DNA of 64,000 nucleotides from NCBI RefSeq assembly GCF_003332305.1, contig NZ_QOIO01000017.1, forward strand, positions 1-64,000, in the 5' to 3' direction. Below are positions 54,842 to 64,000 of the stretch, in pieces. Each line of letters opens with the position of its first letter. Within the stretch, counting starts at the first letter, position 1. Under the pieces are notes generated by a model. The model was given only the letters and a program-made list of their open reading frames with translations. It ran no database searches and had not been told where the DNA came from. This DNA comes from Microvirga aerophila (GTDB lineage Bacteria; Pseudomonadota; Alphaproteobacteria; Rhizobiales; Beijerinckiaceae). The position numbers were made by a program, and so were the translations under genes.

Positions 54842-55056
54842 CCGCCGGGGTTGTGCAGGCGCTTCCGCAGGCATCGTTCCAGGCACTCCAAGGCCGCGCC
54901 CCAGATGCCAGTGACCATGCCTGTCGTCATGTGCGGAGCGGCCAGGAACCTGCCTTGTCCGAGAGCGGTTGTCACGTGCAGGACTGTACAACCGCCCGCC
55001 GGAAATTGCCGCAGGGCCTCGGTCGGTCCCACGGCCCATGCCGGCGGGAGGATACG

Positions 55057-55455
55057 ATGATGATGGATCGGGTTCTCCCCGTTGTGATCGTGCTCGCCGC
55101 GACGGCGGCCTGGATCCCTTGGGCCCGGCAGGAGCGGATGCGAGAGCCCACGGGCGGTGGCCAGATGCCCGTTCCGTCAGCCGACCTCCCGGGAGAGTGC
55201 CTGGCCGGGGCGCAGGCCGACGGCCGGAAGCCGATGATGGTGGGCACCATGGTGAAGGATCCCGACGTGGCGTTCATCTGCGGGATGATCCCGCACCATC
55301 AGGCCGCCCTCGACATGGCCCAGGTCGTGCTGAAGTCCGGGGATGACCCGGAGGCCAGGACGTTCGCGGAGCGAGTGATCCGGGATCGGGGCCGCGAGAG
55401 CGCCGAGATGAAGGACTGGCTCAAGAAGCACGCCGAGACGGCGGGCCGACGGTAA
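55057..55455 (+). CDS. DUF305 exported protein
   Basis: A 132-residue protein; three ATGs at 55057, 55060 and 55063 after GGGAGGATACG. An N-terminal signal anchor (VLPVVIVLAATAAWIPWARQ) leads to the ferritin-like DUF305 domain with CGMIPHHQAALDMAQVVLKS, then RDRGRESAEMKDWLKKH. The HHQ/M.H motifs suggest metal (copper/iron) binding in the periplasm. Confidence 0.8.
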   Translation: MMMDRVLPVVIVLAATAAWIPWARQERMREPTGGGQMPVPSADLPGECLAGAQADGRKPMMVGTMVKDPDVAFICGMIPHHQAALDMAQVVLKSGDDPEARTFAERVIRDRGRESAEMKDWLKKHAETAGRR

Positions 55456-55525
55456 AGCGGCAACGGGTTCGCTCCGGCCGGGCTGCACAGGGCCTTGCTG
55501 CCTGCTCAAGCATATTCGGCAGGGT

Positions 55526-55942
55526 TCATTCGAGACGCTCGAACAGGATGTCCTGGGCGCCCTCCCAGAGGACCTTGGTGCCGAGCGCAAGGAGATTCTC
55601 CTGCCCCTTGCTGATCGTCAGGAAATGATTGCCTGCAAGCTGGCCCATCCTGCTCGCGAACCGGACCCCGCCGTAAGCCAGAAGCAGTTCGGTCTCGCTG
55701 AAGCCGCCGGGATACAGGAGGAACTGGCCGGGTGCCGGATAGCTTGTCGCGTTCTCGAAGCCGAGGCCGAAGTCGGTGCTGCCGAGAGGGATCCAGCAGC
55801 CCTCCCCGCTCCAGCGCACGTGAATGATCCGCTGCTCGTAGGGAAGCAGGCTCAGGAACCGTTCGCAGGTCTTCGGTGCGGCCTCCTGCTCAAGTCTCGC
55901 TTCGAAATCGAAGGGTCCGGCCTTGATGTGCAGGAGGGTCAT
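55526..55942 (-). CDS. DUF3830-like cyclophilin-fold protein
   Basis: A 138-residue protein; ATG at 55942 with GGAGAAAC upstream. FDFEARLEQEAAPKTCERFL, then RIIHVRWSGEGCWIPLG, then GQFLLYPGGFSETELLLAYG. This looks like the DUF3830 cyclophilin-like group often linked to amino-acid or hydantoin metabolism. It is a stand-alone gene; family assignment is from memory. Confidence 0.6.
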   Translation of the reverse strand: MTLLHIKAGPFDFEARLEQEAAPKTCERFLSLLPYEQRIIHVRWSGEGCWIPLGSTDFGLGFENATSYPAPGQFLLYPGGFSETELLLAYGGVRFASRMGQLAGNHFLTISKGQENLLALGTKVLWEGAQDILFERLE

Positions 55943-56049
55943 CGGTGTTTCTCCGTCACGAAACCGCTGGCGCCCAGTCAAGCGCGTGGCTCTTCCACTG
56001 TTCCAACGGCATCCTCTAACCAGCATGGTCGATTCGCGGACCGAGCGCG

Positions 56050-56931
56050 TTGGCCCACAGCCGACAACCAGATGAGGCACTCATTCGCGCCCTGTTCCGC
56101 ATACTCAAGCGCACCGGCTATCGCGCCTACGATGACGACGTCACGACGATCGCCTCGGGCGTGGCGTTCTTCGTTGTTCTCGCGGTCTTCCCGGGGATCG
56201 CCGCCATCGTCGGGCTCTATAGCCTGTTTGCCGGACCAAGGCTGGGGGATGTCCTTCAGGGGGCCCTGCCGAGCGTGCTTCCGGATTACGCGGTGCAGGT
56301 CATCTCCCGCCAGATCAGTTACATGGTGACCACTGGCGCCGCGGACGCCGAGCAGCTCGGCGTCGCTTCGGTTTTCGGGGCGGCCACGCTCCTGTTGGGC
56401 ATCAACCGGGGCACTGCGGCGCTGTTCCGCGGCTTGAATTTTGTTTACGGCCGCAAGGACACGCGCGGCCTCCTGAAATTCCTCGCCACGTCGTTCGCCT
56501 TCACCATCGGAGGCATCGCCTTCCTGTTCTTCGCCGTTGCGGCGGTGGTGCTGTTTCCTGGCCTTCTGCGGATGGTGGGACTTGAGGCGACGACGGTGCA
56601 TGTCGTCGATCTGCTCCGCTGGCCTGCCATCCTCGTGGTGGTCGCGGCAGCGCTGGCAGTCGTCTATCGCTTCGGGCCGGACCGGGACACCATGGACTGG
56701 CGCTGGATCGCGTTCGGAAGCGCCGCCGCGTCCATCCTCTGGGTCTGTGCCTCGCTGCTGTTCTCGTGGGCCATGTCGTGGCTTGGCACCCTGGATGAGC
56801 TTTATGGAGCGGTCGGCGCCATGATCGGGTTCATGCTGTGGATCTGGTTGTCCGTCACGGTCGTGCTGATCGGGGCCGAGCTCGACGCGAGCGGCATGGA
56901 AATGGAGAAGGACCGCGGCTTCACCCGCTGA
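56050..56931 (+). CDS. YihY/BrkB-family membrane protein (copy 1)
   Basis: A 293-residue protein from TTG at 56050. It has six membrane spans in the YihY pattern: TTIASGVAFFVVLAVFPGIA, ATLLLGINRGTAALFRGLNF, GAMIGFMLWIWLSVTVVLIG with final AELDAS. Once called RNase BN, the family is now viewed as membrane proteins of unknown transport role. It is paralogous to the gene at 57333. Confidence 0.85.
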   Translation: MAHSRQPDEALIRALFRILKRTGYRAYDDDVTTIASGVAFFVVLAVFPGIAAIVGLYSLFAGPRLGDVLQGALPSVLPDYAVQVISRQISYMVTTGAADAEQLGVASVFGAATLLLGINRGTAALFRGLNFVYGRKDTRGLLKFLATSFAFTIGGIAFLFFAVAAVVLFPGLLRMVGLEATTVHVVDLLRWPAILVVVAAALAVVYRFGPDRDTMDWRWIAFGSAAASILWVCASLLFSWAMSWLGTLDELYGAVGAMIGFMLWIWLSVTVVLIGAELDASGMEMEKDRGFTR

Positions 56932-56947
56932 CAAGCACCGCCGTTCC

Positions 56948-57334
56948 TCAGGAAACTGTCCGACTGACGACCCGCGCGACGACAAAAAGGATCGAGACGC
57001 CAAACGTCACCAGTGCGATGCCGCGCCAGCGATGGCTGCGCCGCTCCCAAACCGGTGGCATGTTCCACTCGTCAGGGCGCGCACTATCCAGGAGGATCCT
57101 GAACTTCCGGTGCGCGTCCCAGGCGATCCCGAGCGCGACGAGCGAGGCCCACGCCAGGACGGTCGCGGCAGTCCACAGCAGTTCTTCGCCAATCCAACCC
57201 GCCACGCCTTTTCTCGCATGCAAAAGGAGCCAGGAGCCCGGTATCAGGGTTAACGCGGAAAGGCCACGAGCGTCGCGTTGGCCAGGCAAGGGCCTGCCGA
57301 ACTCATAGTCCGCTGGACCGCAAGGATGCCGCAT
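56948..57334 (-). CDS. Two-span membrane protein between the YihY genes
   Basis: About 128 residues from MRHPCGPADYEFGRPLPGQR. Two hydrophobic spans (LLWTAATVLAWASLVALGIA; IALVTFGVSILFVVARVVSR) flank a soluble segment (DEWNMPPVWERRSHRWR). Its putative ATG overlaps the ATG of the divergent second YihY gene by two bases, so the true start may lie further in. Function unknown. Confidence 0.5.
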   Translation of the reverse strand: MRHPCGPADYEFGRPLPGQRDARGLSALTLIPGSWLLLHARKGVAGWIGEELLWTAATVLAWASLVALGIAWDAHRKFRILLDSARPDEWNMPPVWERRSHRWRGIALVTFGVSILFVVARVVSRTVS

Positions 57335-58367
57335 GATTGAGCATGGCGAAGACTGGCGCTCCAAACTCGAAGAGGAGGCCGATCCCGGCGTGCTCCCGGA
57401 CGACCTCGCCCATGCCCGCGAGCCTGGACGTGGACGCGAGGCGAACACCCCCGGGGAAATCTCGGCCCGCGGCTGGAAGGACATCCTCTGGCGCGTGCTC
57501 TGGCAGATCCCGGATGACCGCATCCTGTCCACCTCGGGCGGGGTCGCATTCTTCGCCCTGCTGGCCGTCTTTCCGGCGATTGCCACGATCGTGTCGCTCT
57601 ATGGCCTCTTTGCCGATGCCGGTATAATTCGGGGACACCTGTCCCTTCTGGCCGGCATTCTTCCCAGCGGCGTGCTGGAGTTGATCGGCGGGCAGATCTC
57701 GCTGATCGTCACCCAGAGCAACGACACGCTTGGCGTGGCCTTCATCATCGGCTTTCTGGTGGCGCTGTGGAGCGCGAACTCGGGGGTGGCCGCCCTCTTC
57801 GATGCCCTCAACGTCGTTTATGGCGAGAAGGAGAAGCGCAGCCTGCTGCGCTTCTACGCCACGACGTTCCTGATCACGCTGGGCATGATCGGTTTCGTCA
57901 TACTGGCCATCAGTGCAGTGGTGGTCGCACCCGTTGTGCTCACGTTCATGGGCTTCGCCACCCCGGCCGAACGGCTCCTTGCCGTCCTGCGCTGGCCGAT
58001 CCTTCTCGCGGTCGTGGCCGTGTGGCTGGCCGTCATCTACCGCTACGGCCCGAGCCGCCGCGATCCGAAGTGGCGCTGGGTGACCTGGGGCAGCGTCATC
58101 GCGGCCGTGCTCTGGCTTGCGGCCTCGATGCTGTTCTCCTGGTATGTCGCCAACTTCGACAGCTACAACAGGACCTATGGATCGCTCGGGGCCGGGGTCG
58201 GCTTCATGGTGTGGATCTGGCTGTCGGTGGTGATCGTTCTGCTCGGGGCCGAGCTCAATGCCGAGACGGAGCACCAGACGGCCCGGGACAGCACTGAAGG
58301 GACGCCGAAGCCGCTGGGCGCTCGCGGCGCCAACATGGCGGATCATGTCGGTGCATCGCACGCCTGA
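57333..58367 (+). CDS. YihY/BrkB-family membrane protein (copy 2)
   Basis: A 344-residue protein; AAGGATGCCGC precedes the ATG. A polar N-terminal extension (1-60) leads to the same core as copy 1: STSGGVAFFALLAVFPAIAT, ALWSANSGVAALFDALNVVY, GVGFMVWIWLSVVIVLLGAE. The C-terminal tail is polar. Two paralogs a few hundred bases apart suggest local duplication with divergence. Confidence 0.85.
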   Translation: MIEHGEDWRSKLEEEADPGVLPDDLAHAREPGRGREANTPGEISARGWKDILWRVLWQIPDDRILSTSGGVAFFALLAVFPAIATIVSLYGLFADAGIIRGHLSLLAGILPSGVLELIGGQISLIVTQSNDTLGVAFIIGFLVALWSANSGVAALFDALNVVYGEKEKRSLLRFYATTFLITLGMIGFVILAISAVVVAPVVLTFMGFATPAERLLAVLRWPILLAVVAVWLAVIYRYGPSRRDPKWRWVTWGSVIAAVLWLAASMLFSWYVANFDSYNRTYGSLGAGVGFMVWIWLSVVIVLLGAELNAETEHQTARDSTEGTPKPLGARGANMADHVGASHA

Positions 58368-58424
58368 CGCAGGCGGGACACCGCAGCCACAGTTGCCCCA
58401 AGCCTTTGGCGCCGGCCTTCAGCC

Positions 58425-59906
58425 CTACAGCAGGGGCGAGAGCAGCCGCGCCGTGGAGTCGCGCAACCGCTTGAGGAGCGGGCTGCGCCGATACCCGGCA
58501 GCATCGAACGGGTAGCAGTTGGTGAGATCGCGCTCGAACGCCGCCTCCAGCTCCTGCGCGAGCCGCGCGTCGTAGATCACGCCATTGAGCTCGTAGTTGA
58601 TGCTGAAGCTGCGGATGTCGAGGTTGGCCGAGCCGATCGAGCAGACCTCGCCGTCGATGCTGAGCGTCTTGGCATGCAGGTAGCCTTTTCCGTACATGTG
58701 GACCTGCGCTCCGGCCGCTGCGACTTCGGCCAGGTAGGTGTTGGCGGCCCAGTACGGCGTCTGGTTCAGCCCCTCGCCACGGTCGCTCACCATCACGTCG
58801 ACCGCGACGCCGGCCAAGGCCGCCGCCCCAAGCGCCTCCGCGATGGTGGCATCGAGGATGAAGAAGGGCGTCTGAAGGCGCACGTGATGCTGGGCCGACG
58901 TGATCATGGCGAAGTAAAGCTGACGGATCGCGCGCCACTCCGAGTCCGGGCCCGAGGTCAGGATCTGCACCGGCACGTGGCCATCAACGGCACCCGCATC
59001 CCCGGCCTCGACAGCAGGCGCTTCATTCCCGAGCGACGGAAACCGTTCCGCCGCGAAGAGGTCCTCGCCCGTCGCGTTGTACCAGTCGACGAGGAACACC
59101 ACCTGCAACACCGCCGCCGCCTCCCCTTCGAGGCGCACCTGCGTGTCCCGCCAGTGGTCGAAGGTAGGTCCGCCATCGATGTGCTCCTGGGCGATGTTCA
59201 TCCCGCCCGTGTAGCCAACCCGCCCGTCGATCACTGCGATCTTGCGGTGGTTGCGGTAGGAGACCGTGTGCAGCCAGTAAAGTGCCGACACCGGGGCTGA
59301 TTTCACGCCGCCCTGGCCGAGTTCGCGTTTGTAGCGGCGGGTGAGGCGGAACAACGATCCGAACGGGTCATAAAGCAAGCGCACCTCGACGCCATGGGCG
59401 GCCCGCTCGGTCAGGATCGCCTTGAGCTCGCGGGTGAAGGCGTCGTCGGCCCAGGTGTAGAACTGGAGGTAGATCGTGCGCTGCGCCTGCCTCAGATCCT
59501 CCATCAGGCTGGGGTAGAACGTGGATGCGTTTTGCTGGATCGCGACCCGGTTGCGCGTGGTCAGGGCGGAATGGGAGTTGCGCCGCACCAGCGACATCAG
59601 CCGCCTGCGAACCGGGCTTTGCTCCTCAAGGCTGCCGATCTCGGCATCCTGGCGTGCTAGGAGTTGCTCGATCAGAGGGGCGGCCGTCCCCTCCAGGTTC
59701 TGGCGCGCGAGCTTTCTCTGCCGGCTGAAGGCCTTGCGGTCGCGTCCGAACAGGACATAGATGGCAAGGCCGATGACGGGCAGGAGCAGGAACAGCAGCA
59801 TCCAAGCGAGCGTCGCTTGGGGACGGCGGTTCTCCAGAAGGATGTAGACGCCGGTGAGCAGCGCATAGGCTGCGAAGAACCAGCCGAGGGCCACGGTCCA
59901 GGTCAT
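58425..59906 (-). CDS. cls: Cardiolipin synthase (phospholipase D family)
   Basis: A 493-residue protein. Two N-terminal membrane spans (WFFAAYALLTGVYILLENR and LLFLLLPVIGLAIYVLFG) are followed by two HKD active-site motifs: SYRNHRKIAVIDGRVGYTGG and YLHAKTLSIDGEVCSIGSAN. It condenses phosphatidylglycerol, or uses another phosphatidyl donor, into cardiolipin. GAGAAGAAGGACAGG lies before the ATG. It is convergent with YihY copy 2. Confidence 0.92.
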   Translation of the reverse strand: MTWTVALGWFFAAYALLTGVYILLENRRPQATLAWMLLFLLLPVIGLAIYVLFGRDRKAFSRQRKLARQNLEGTAAPLIEQLLARQDAEIGSLEEQSPVRRRLMSLVRRNSHSALTTRNRVAIQQNASTFYPSLMEDLRQAQRTIYLQFYTWADDAFTRELKAILTERAAHGVEVRLLYDPFGSLFRLTRRYKRELGQGGVKSAPVSALYWLHTVSYRNHRKIAVIDGRVGYTGGMNIAQEHIDGGPTFDHWRDTQVRLEGEAAAVLQVVFLVDWYNATGEDLFAAERFPSLGNEAPAVEAGDAGAVDGHVPVQILTSGPDSEWRAIRQLYFAMITSAQHHVRLQTPFFILDATIAEALGAAALAGVAVDVMVSDRGEGLNQTPYWAANTYLAEVAAAGAQVHMYGKGYLHAKTLSIDGEVCSIGSANLDIRSFSINYELNGVIYDARLAQELEAAFERDLTNCYPFDAAGYRRSPLLKRLRDSTARLLSPLL

Positions 59907-59943
59907 CCTGTCCTTCTTCTCCCATCAGGCAGCGGACACGGTG

Positions 59944-62900
59944 CTACTCCCCGGCGGGCGTGGGGGCGGGAGCCGGAGCGGCCGTTTCCGCCCGCTTCCT
60001 TGTGCGCGTCACCAGCCGGAAGAACAGCGGCACGAACAGGACCGCCACGAACGTCGCCGCCAGCATGCCGCCGATCACGCCGGTGCCAATCGAGTGGCGG
60101 CTGGCCGAGCTGGCGCCGCTTGCAAGGGCCAGCGGCACCACGCCGAGAATGAAGGCCAGCGAGGTCATGACGATGGGGCGGAAGCGCAACCGCGCAGCCT
60201 CCAGGGCGGCGTCGTAGACGCTTTCCCCTGCCCTGTGGCGCTCGGCCGCCACCTCGACGATCAGGATCGCGTTCTTGGCCGAAAGCCCGATCAGGGTGAC
60301 GATACCGACCTGGAAGTAGATGTCGTTCTCGATCCCGCGCAGCCAGATCGCCAGGATAGCCCCGAACACCGCGAACGGCACTGCCGTGATCACCGCGAGC
60401 GGCAGCGACCAGCGCTCGTACTGCGCCGCCAGGATCAGGAACACCATCACGAGGCCGAACAGGAAGCCCTGCGCGCCCGTCCCGGCCGATTGCAGCTCCT
60501 GGAAGGCCGAGCCCGTCCAGCCGATGGAGTAGTCCGACGACAGGGTCTGCGCCACCACCTGCTCCATGGCCGCGATGGCCTGCCCCGAGGAGAAGCCCGG
60601 GGCCGGGTTGCCCTGGATCTTCGCGGCCGGGAAGACGTTGAAGCGGTCGACCACGTCGGGGCCGACGGTGCGGGTGACGGAGACCAGGACGCTGAGCGGA
60701 ACCATGGCGTTGTTGGCGGAGCGCACGAACACGTGTTGCAGGTCGTTGGGCGATGTCCGGAACTCGGCCTCCGACGACAGGCTCACCCGATAGGTGCGCC
60801 CGAACAGGGTGAAGTCGTTGACGTAAAGGCTGCCGAACGTGCTCTGCATGGTGTCGAAGATGCTCGTGATCGGCACGCCGAGCGCCTTCGCCTTCTCCCG
60901 GTCGACATCGAGGCTGTACTGCGGCGTGCCCGTGTTGAAGGTGGTGGACACGCCGGCCAGCTCAGGCCGCTGGCCTGCGGCCTGGATCACCTGCTGGGCC
61001 GCCTGCGCCAGGTTCTCCAGGCTGCCGCCGGAGCGGTCCTGGAGGTAGAACTCGAAGCCGCCCGTGGTGCTCAGGCCCATGATCGGCGGCGGATTGAAGC
61101 CGATCACGACCCCATCGCGGAAATTGGCGTTGAGGGCCGCGAAGGCGGGGGCGAGGTTGCGCGCGTCAAGCCGCGGATCGGTGCGCTCCGACCAATCCGT
61201 AAGGGAGACGAAGGACACCCCGGCATTGGTCTTCAGCGCACCGGAAAGGAGGTCGAATCCGGCGATCGTGACCACGCTCTCGACGGCCGGGTGCTGCATC
61301 GCGCCGTCCGTGACCTGCTCCGTAATCTTTGTCGTCCGGTCCAGGGAAGCGGCCGGAGGCAGCATCGTCACCAGGAAGACGGAGCCTTGATCCTCGGCCG
61401 GCACGAGCGCGCTGGGCACGCGCTGGAACAGCCACCAGGTCGCGCCGAGCATCAGCGCGACGACGGCGAGCGCAACCACCGCATGACGCAGGAAGAAGGC
61501 GGTGCCGCCGATGAAGCGCCGCGTGAGCCAATCGAAGCCCCGGTTGAACACGCGGAACGGCAGCCAGGGTTCGCCATGCCCCTGCTTGAGCATCAGCGCG
61601 CACAGGGCCGGCGTCAGGGTGAGCGCCACGATGCCGGACACCACCACCGAGACGGCAATCGTGATCGCGAACTGCCGGTACAGCTCGCCCGCCAGGCCGC
61701 CGAGGAACGACACCGGGACGAACACGGCGCACAGCACCAGCACGATGGCCACCAGAGGCCCGCTCACCTCCTGCATGGCCTGGATCGCCGCCTCGCGGGG
61801 CGGTTTGCCTTCCGTCGTCATGATGCGCTCGACGTTCTCCAGCACGATGATCGCGTCGTCGACCACGATGCCGATGGCGAGGATCAGGCCGAACAGGGTG
61901 AGCAGGTTGATCGAGAAGCCGAGCAGGTACATGCCCGCAAACGCCCCGATGATGGAGACCGGCACGGCCAGGACGGGAATGAAGGTCGCGCGCCAGTTTT
62001 GCAGGAACACGAAGACGACCACCACCACAAGGACGATGGCCTCGATGAAGGTCGCGATCACCGCCTCGATCGAGGCATTGATGAAGAGCGTCGTGTTGAA
62101 CGGCACGTCGTGGCGGATCCCGTCGGGGAAGCGCCGGGCGAGCCGCTCCATGGTGGCGTCGACGGCCGCAGAGACATCCAGTGCGTTGGCGTCCGGCTGG
62201 AGATAGATGCCGATGGGAACTGTCGGGGCGCCGTTGAGGGTGGCGACGGTCGAGTAGTTCAGGGAACCCAGTTCCACACGGGCGACGTCCTTGAGGCGCA
62301 AGGATGCGCCGTTCTCGTCCGAGCGCAGGATGATCTGCTCGAACTCGCGCGGATCGGCGAGGCGGCCCCTGGTGGTCGCCGAGTAGGTGAAGGCTTGCTC
62401 GCCTGGCATCGGCTCCTCGGCGAAGCGCCCGGCCGCGAACTGGGCGTTCTGCTCGCGGATGGCGGCGGCTATGTCGCCCGGGGTGAGACCATACTGAGCG
62501 ACCTTGTCGGGCCTGAGCCAGATGCGCATCGAGTAGTCCGAGGCGCCGAAGAGCGAGGCGTCGCCGACCCCGGGGACGCGCCGCAACTCGTCGATGACGT
62601 TCACCAGGGCATAGTTGGAGATGTAGATCGTGTCGTAGCGGCGGTCGGGCGACGACAGGGCCACGATCTGAAGGATCGAGGACGACCGCTTGGTGGCCGT
62701 GACGCCCTGCCGCCGCACCTCCTCGGGCAGCACGGCCAACGCGCGCTGGACCCGGTTGTTGACGTTGATCGTCGCCTGGTCGGCGTCGGTGCCGGTCTGG
62801 AAATACACGGACAGGTTCATGGTGCCTGTGCCGGTCGAGGTGGACTGCATGTAGATCATGCCCTCGACGCCGTTGATCTGTTGCTCCAGGGGAGCGGCCA

Positions 62901-63084
62901 CGGTCTCGGCGATGGTCTGGGCGCTTGCCCCTGGATAGGTGGCCGAGACCACGACTTGGGGCGGGACGATCTCGGGATACTGCGCGACCGGCAGGATCCG
63001 CATCGCGAGGAGCCCGGCCAGCAGAATGACGATGGAGAGGACCGAGGCGAAGATCGGGCGGTCGATGAAGAACCGTGAGAACAT
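59944..63084 (-). CDS. RND-family multidrug efflux pump, inner-membrane subunit (HAE1)
   Basis: A 1046-residue AcrB/MexB-type transporter beginning [20 protein letters not shown]. Proton-relay Asp-Asp is in the fourth span ([20 protein letters not shown]). Duplicated halves, porter-domain sequences ([20 protein letters not shown]) and [20 protein letters not shown] all fit HAE1. It lies 25 bp downstream of the adaptor gene. No outer-membrane partner is visible in the window. Confidence 0.93.
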   Translation of the reverse strand: MFSRFFIDRPIFASVLSIVILLAGLLAMRILPVAQYPEIVPPQVVVSATYPGASAQTIAETVAAPLEQQINGVEGMIYMQSTSTGTGTMNLSVYFQTGTDADQATINVNNRVQRALAVLPEEVRRQGVTATKRSSSILQIVALSSPDRRYDTIYISNYALVNVIDELRRVPGVGDASLFGASDYSMRIWLRPDKVAQYGLTPGDIAAAIREQNAQFAAGRFAEEPMPGEQAFTYSATTRGRLADPREFEQIILRSDENGASLRLKDVARVELGSLNYSTVATLNGAPTVPIGIYLQPDANALDVSAAVDATMERLARRFPDGIRHDVPFNTTLFINASIEAVIATFIEAIVLVVVVVFVFLQNWRATFIPVLAVPVSIIGAFAGMYLLGFSINLLTLFGLILAIGIVVDDAIIVLENVERIMTTEGKPPREAAIQAMQEVSGPLVAIVLVLCAVFVPVSFLGGLAGELYRQFAITIAVSVVVSGIVALTLTPALCALMLKQGHGEPWLPFRVFNRGFDWLTRRFIGGTAFFLRHAVVALAVVALMLGATWWLFQRVPSALVPAEDQGSVFLVTMLPPAASLDRTTKITEQVTDGAMQHPAVESVVTIAGFDLLSGALKTNAGVSFVSLTDWSERTDPRLDARNLAPAFAALNANFRDGVVIGFNPPPIMGLSTTGGFEFYLQDRSGGSLENLAQAAQQVIQAAGQRPELAGVSTTFNTGTPQYSLDVDREKAKALGVPITSIFDTMQSTFGSLYVNDFTLFGRTYRVSLSSEAEFRTSPNDLQHVFVRSANNAMVPLSVLVSVTRTVGPDVVDRFNVFPAAKIQGNPAPGFSSGQAIAAMEQVVAQTLSSDYSIGWTGSAFQELQSAGTGAQGFLFGLVMVFLILAAQYERWSLPLAVITAVPFAVFGAILAIWLRGIENDIYFQVGIVTLIGLSAKNAILIVEVAAERHRAGESVYDAALEAARLRFRPIVMTSLAFILGVVPLALASGASSASRHSIGTGVIGGMLAATFVAVLFVPLFFRLVTRTRKRAETAAPAPAPTPAGE

Positions 63085-63109
63085 GGCCGCGCTCCTCTCC
63101 TGCCGGCGC

Positions 63110-64000
63110 TCAGCCGGGTGGTTTCGAGGCCTGGGCAGGCTGTGGTCCGACGGAGACCGGCGCCGGCCTCACGGGCTGTCCCGGGCGGACGCGGATCACG
63201 CCGTCGACGATGATGCGTTCGCCGCCGCTCAATCCCTCCGGCACCACCCATCCCGCCGCGACCTCGGGGCCGAGGCGGATCGGACGGACCTGGGCGACAT
63301 CGTTCCCGCCGAGGACGTAGACCGAGGGGCCTTGGGGGCCCTGGCTCACCGCCTGGCGCGGGATGACGATGGCGTTCGGGAGCGTGTTGCCGAGGATGCG
63401 CACCCGGACGAACTGGCCCGGCAGGAGGATGCCCTCCGGGTTCGGGAAGATGGCCCGCGCCTGGACCGTGCCGGTCTGTGGATCAACCCGCTGGGCGGCG
63501 GTGTCAATCCTGCCGCGCTGGGGATAAACCGTTTCCTGTGCATGGAGCAGCTCGACGCTCAGATCGTTCGCAGTGATCGGCTTCTCGCGTTGCGTGTTGA
63601 GTGCCCGGAAGCCTTGGACCTGCCCGATGGTGAAGGAGAAGTCCACATAGGCCGGATCGAGCTGGCTGATGATGGTGAGGAGCGTCTGCTGCGCCAGGAT
63701 GAGCGAGCCGATCGGGGGTGATTGCAGCGCCGTGACGCCGCTGGCGGGCGCCGCCACCGTGGTGTAGTCCAGATTAAGCCTGGCTCCCTCAAGCTCCGCT
63801 TGAGCGAGGCTGACGCCAGCACGGGCCTGGTCGCGCTGGGCGCGGGCTTCGTCGAGCAGCACGTCGGTCGAGACACCACGGCGAAAAAGCTCCTCGGTGC
63901 GGTTGAAGTTCTCCTCGGCCTGGCGCAGCGTCGCCTGCGCCTGTTGCAACTGCGCCTGCGCCCGGTCCAGGGCGACCTGGTAGGTGGCCGGGTCGATGCG
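63110..64000 (-). CDS. RND efflux periplasmic adaptor (membrane fusion protein), partial
   Basis: Open from the window edge to 63110. [18 protein letters not shown] begins the coiled-coil hairpin region, continuing [20 protein letters not shown]. The lipoyl and barrel parts follow ([20 protein letters not shown], then [20 protein letters not shown]). The N-terminus (signal/lipobox) lies beyond 64000. It bridges the inner-membrane pump to an outer-membrane channel; the operon order is adaptor then pump. Confidence 0.9.
   Translation of the reverse strand, partial: RIDPATYQVALDRAQAQLQQAQATLRQAEENFNRTEELFRRGVSTDVLLDEARAQRDQARAGVSLAQAELEGARLNLDYTTVAAPASGVTALQSPPIGSLILAQQTLLTIISQLDPAYVDFSFTIGQVQGFRALNTQREKPITANDLSVELLHAQETVYPQRGRIDTAAQRVDPQTGTVQARAIFPNPEGILLPGQFVRVRILGNTLPNAIVIPRQAVSQGPQGPSVYVLGGNDVAQVRPIRLGPEVAAGWVVPEGLSGGERIIVDGVIRVRPGQPVRPAPVSVGPQPAQASKPPG

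Noticed and set aside
59941..63078. 1045-codon plus-strand frame rich in His, Asp, Arg and Gly
   Set aside because: It mirrors the RND pump gene codon by codon. Composition is typical of an antisense shadow.

Overview
The window is high-GC DNA from an alphaproteobacterium, most likely a Hyphomicrobiales member close to Microvirga or Methylobacterium. This placement is inferred from gene content and was not tested by database search. The indicators are an oxygen-sensing FixL/FixJ pair, an alphaproteobacterial-type OxyR, a homospermidine synthase, several Rnk/GreA-type regulators, YetF, DUF305 and CBS-BON proteins. No rRNA, tRNA or CRISPR array was seen.

Layout. (1) 1-5450: IS630 transposase fragment, tail of an M20 amidohydrolase, a His-tailed membrane protein, and a receiver-only regulator next to fixJ-fixL. 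(2) 5459-12756: a complete IS5-family (IS427-type) element beside a Tn7-like transposition operon tnsA-tnsB-tnsC-tniQ, all on the minus strand. (3) 12835-19567: about 1.5 kb of mostly empty, lower-GC DNA, then a minus-strand operon of unfamiliar genes. It encodes two related small proteins, three proteins carrying four copies of one uncharacterised domain (one fused to an HTH/MbcA-like tail), and a Lon-like AAA+ ATPase without protease. A divergent XRE regulator faces the operon across three GGACA repeats spaced exactly 21 bp. This is the best candidate for an undescribed system. (4) 19830-22330: a graveyard of broken genes (P1B-ATPase tail, GGDEF half, truncated membrane protein, decayed rnk copy) around an intact universal stress protein.

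(5) 22391-46520: a stress, redox and energy region. It holds rnk genes, oxyR, a homospermidine synthase gene broken by one in-frame stop, yetF, an ankyrin protein, LysR, an orphan cytochrome oxidase subunit I gene, an AhpD-like gene frameshifted in a C7 tract, CBS-BON, an epimerase/VKOR-like fusion, a cupredoxin pair, a membrane/GH1 fusion, PAS, DUF488, deaminase, pseudouridine synthase, gdhA and three more rnk genes. (6) 46779-51370: PtsN, a second CBS-BON protein, an HPF-like protein, an L,D-transpeptidase and a tandem glycine riboswitch with no glycine gene behind it. (7) 51745-64000: PBP1A, TRIC-family channel, DUF305, DUF3830-like, two YihY paralogs, cardiolipin synthase, and an RND pump with the end of its adaptor.

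Cross-cutting signals. A 66-bp micro-ORF occurs three times. Each copy is followed at once by a CCCCG(A/G)(A/G)CTC hairpin, and codons 9-20 vary only synonymously, which points to a real microprotein family. A type A/type B rnk gene pair exists twice, and the B member has decayed in one copy.
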